A stretch of 14,773 nucleotides of DNA from Mollicutes bacterium (GTDB lineage Bacteria; Bacillota_I; Bacilli_A; RF39; UBA660). The DNA lies in contig DUPI01000088.1 of assembly GCA_012838395.1 (NCBI GenBank), positions 1 through 14,773 on the forward strand. The letters are read 5' to 3'. Each line of letters starts with the position of its first letter. Within the stretch, counting starts at the first letter, position 1. Positions 13,781 through 14,773 of this stretch are shown here, in pieces. Made by a program: the position numbers and the translations under genes. Under the pieces are notes generated by a model, which did not search any database, was not told where the DNA came from, and saw nothing but the letters and a program-made list of their open reading frames with translations.

Positions 13781-13906
13781 TTAAATATATTCCAAGGAAT
13801 AATTGGACTAAAATTTTTTTGGGAAAACTACTAATAAGTATACAAGTGATAATTCCAAAAAATAATTATTTAAGTTAAACAGACTTTGTATAGTTAATAA
13901 TAAAAA
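13781..13906. other. Gap upstream of the kinase, no intact gene
   Basis: Very AT-rich. In a frame one base away from the kinase frame the minus strand reads SPIIPWNIFKLLIFHRF into the first membrane helix, like the usual N-terminus of this kinase family, if one T is added to the T5 run at 13757-13761. No ribosome binding site or start codon is visible and no response-regulator remnant could be recognised. Confidence 0.35.
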
Positions 13907-13929
13907 ATACTGATATATTTTATCAGCAT
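13907..13929 (-). terminator. Terminator of the methyltransferase-like gene
   Basis: Nine-bp stem 13907-13915 / 13921-13929 with one G-U pair, 5-base loop, followed on the minus strand by TTTTTTA. Eleven bases after the stop codon. Confidence 0.75.
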
Positions 13930-13939
13930 TTCTTTGTGT

Positions 13940-14515
13940 TTATCTTTTATATATTAGAACTTTATTATTAGAAGTATTCATTTTACCGTGTTTCTCGAAA
14001 TGTAAATCAATATTATCATGACCTATTTCTTTATATTTGTTTTTGTTATTTACTTCTTTTACTACTTCATCTGATGAAGGTGTATTAGATAGAACGATGA
14101 AAGAGTTAATGTCATTTTCCACACTTAGGTCTAAAATATCTGTAACTAGTTCTTGTGTGACTTCTTCAGTATCAATATCATCGTATTCATTATAAGAATA
14201 GTAGTAAGGACATACAGAAATTAATAAATTATAATTAGATACATTTACAAAGCGGTTAAAACTCCCGTAAATTTTAAGATTAGAAATTCCTTTTTTAATA
14301 TTAGGACGATGATACATTTCATAAGCATCAATCTTTTCATATAGTGTAGCCAAAATGTTGGCTAATTCAAAATTGCCCGCACCTATCTCACATAAATTTT
14401 TATGTTGTGTAGGCTCGAATAAATCCTTAATTATGTTTGCAACGTATAAGTGCCTATTGTTTATAGAAGATTCAGCTTGCTTTTTAATTTGCCTGTAATT
14501 TTCTAAATTTCCCAT
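13940..14515 (-). CDS. SAM-dependent methyltransferase-like protein (Rossmann fold)
   Basis: A 191-residue cytoplasmic protein. Residues 41-50, LCEIGAGNFE, fit motif I of class I methyltransferases (E/D-x-G-x-G), with an acidic end to the next strand (KIDAYE, 61-66) and a motif-IV-like NLLISVCPYYYS. A helical stretch precedes motif I, as usual. The substrate is unknown and the C-terminal half is poorly conserved to my eye; an inactive Rossmann protein is possible. ATG 14515 follows AAGGGGG, and a good promoter and a terminator show that it is a single-gene unit. No link to the nearby kinase is apparent. Confidence 0.6.
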   Translation of the reverse strand: MGNLENYRQIKKQAESSINNRHLYVANIIKDLFEPTQHKNLCEIGAGNFELANILATLYEKIDAYEMYHRPNIKKGISNLKIYGSFNRFVNVSNYNLLISVCPYYYSYNEYDDIDTEEVTQELVTDILDLSVENDINSFIVLSNTPSSDEVVKEVNNKNKYKEIGHDNIDLHFEKHGKMNTSNNKVLIYKR

Positions 14516-14536
14516 ACGTTACCCCCTTGCCTACAT

Positions 14537-14564
14537 ATTGTAATCATTTTTTTAAAAAAGTCAA
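14537..14564 (-). promoter_or_regulatory. Promoter of the methyltransferase-like gene
   Basis: Minus-strand TTGACT (14559-14564) and TACAAT (14537-14542), 16 apart, each one base from consensus, with a T5-A7 spacer that should bend. The start site would be only about 15-20 bases before the ATG. Confidence 0.6.
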
Positions 14565-14649
14565 GGGAAAAAGTGGCAATTTATGTAACCAAGCCATTTT
14601 ATTAGTTGTCGAAAGAAAAGCAGCATAAAAATATCTCTATAATCAGCAA

Positions 14650-14773
14650 ATGAATGAAACTTGGAGCGCATTTATTGTTTACTCATGGCTTCAAAGAAGA
14701 CAAGTATTAGCTTACATGTATGATGAACCGTTTTACTATAGTACATTAGATGTTAGTGATGTTCATAAATTGC
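14650..14773 (+). CDS. Partial unrecognised protein running off the right edge
   Basis: An open frame of 41 codons from ATG 14650 to the window end, beginning MNETWSAFIVYSWLQRRQ and rich in aromatic residues, without stop. I do not recognise it. There is no ribosome binding site before the ATG. The same frame is open for 21 codons (14563-14625, ending LLVVERKAA) before a single TAA at 14626, then seven codons to the ATG, so the true start may lie upstream with a broken codon, or the beginning may be chance. It would be divergent from the methyltransferase-like gene. Confidence 0.4.
   Translation, partial: MNETWSAFIVYSWLQRRQVLAYMYDEPFYYSTLDVSDVHKL

Noticed and set aside
1..14773. CRISPR array, insertion sequence, integrase or prophage
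   Set aside because: No regularly spaced repeats, transposase motifs or terminal inverted repeats were seen; the only direct repeat is inside a coding region.

Overview
The window looks like chromosomal DNA from a very AT-rich, Gram-positive, walled and (at least ancestrally) endospore-forming member of the Firmicutes, most like the Bacilli. The evidence is a neighbourhood equivalent to the Bacillus subtilis rpiB / DUF1146 (ywzB) / spoIID / spoIIQ / spoIIID / mbl region, a TagO-type wall-polymer enzyme, D-Ala-D-Ala ligase, a YjcZ-like small protein, and strong AGGAGG or GGTGAT ribosome binding sites. TGG is used for Trp and TGA as a stop (ddl), so this is not a Mollicute code. Species cannot be told from the sequence. 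Almost every gene is on the minus strand; ddl, the small YjcZ-like gene and a partial gene at the right edge are on the plus strand.

Left part (1-8,900): a small zinc-ribbon protein; an unrecognised 631-residue single-pass membrane protein with a repetitive Pro/Gln-rich cytoplasmic tail; ddl, divergent from it; typA/bipA, convergent with ddl through a shared terminator; a NUDIX hydrolase; a YetF/DUF421 membrane protein; a tagO-like undecaprenyl-phosphate sugar-1-phosphate transferase; and mbl. These are mostly house-keeping and envelope functions, with a promoter or terminator at nearly every junction.

Sporulation part (8,850-10,900): spoIIID sits just upstream of mbl. On the other side of a terminator, rpiB and a DUF1146 gene overlap by 11 bases and lead into spoIID. 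spoIID is broken: its only well-placed start (GTG with GGAGGG) is out of frame with the body by one base at an A7 run, and the gene stops mid-domain where it runs directly into the headless C-terminal end of a SpoIIQ-like M23 protein. This looks like a deletion of roughly 1 kb (estimated from usual family lengths) that fused two engulfment genes out of frame, or an assembly or sequencing artefact.

Right part (10,900-14,773): two membrane-anchored thioredoxin-fold proteins (CPWC and CGWC), each with its own promoter carrying the same twin GGAGA element around the -35 box, next to a sensor histidine kinase whose outside domain has a C-x2-C-x5-C cluster. The kinase is split by a one-base frameshift inside its H-box, has no convincing start and no response regulator beside it. 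Together this suggests an envelope thiol/redox or stress regulon with a damaged or orphan sensor. A Rossmann-type methyltransferase-like gene and an unrecognised partial gene close the window. No rRNA, tRNA, CRISPR array, insertion sequence or integrase was seen.
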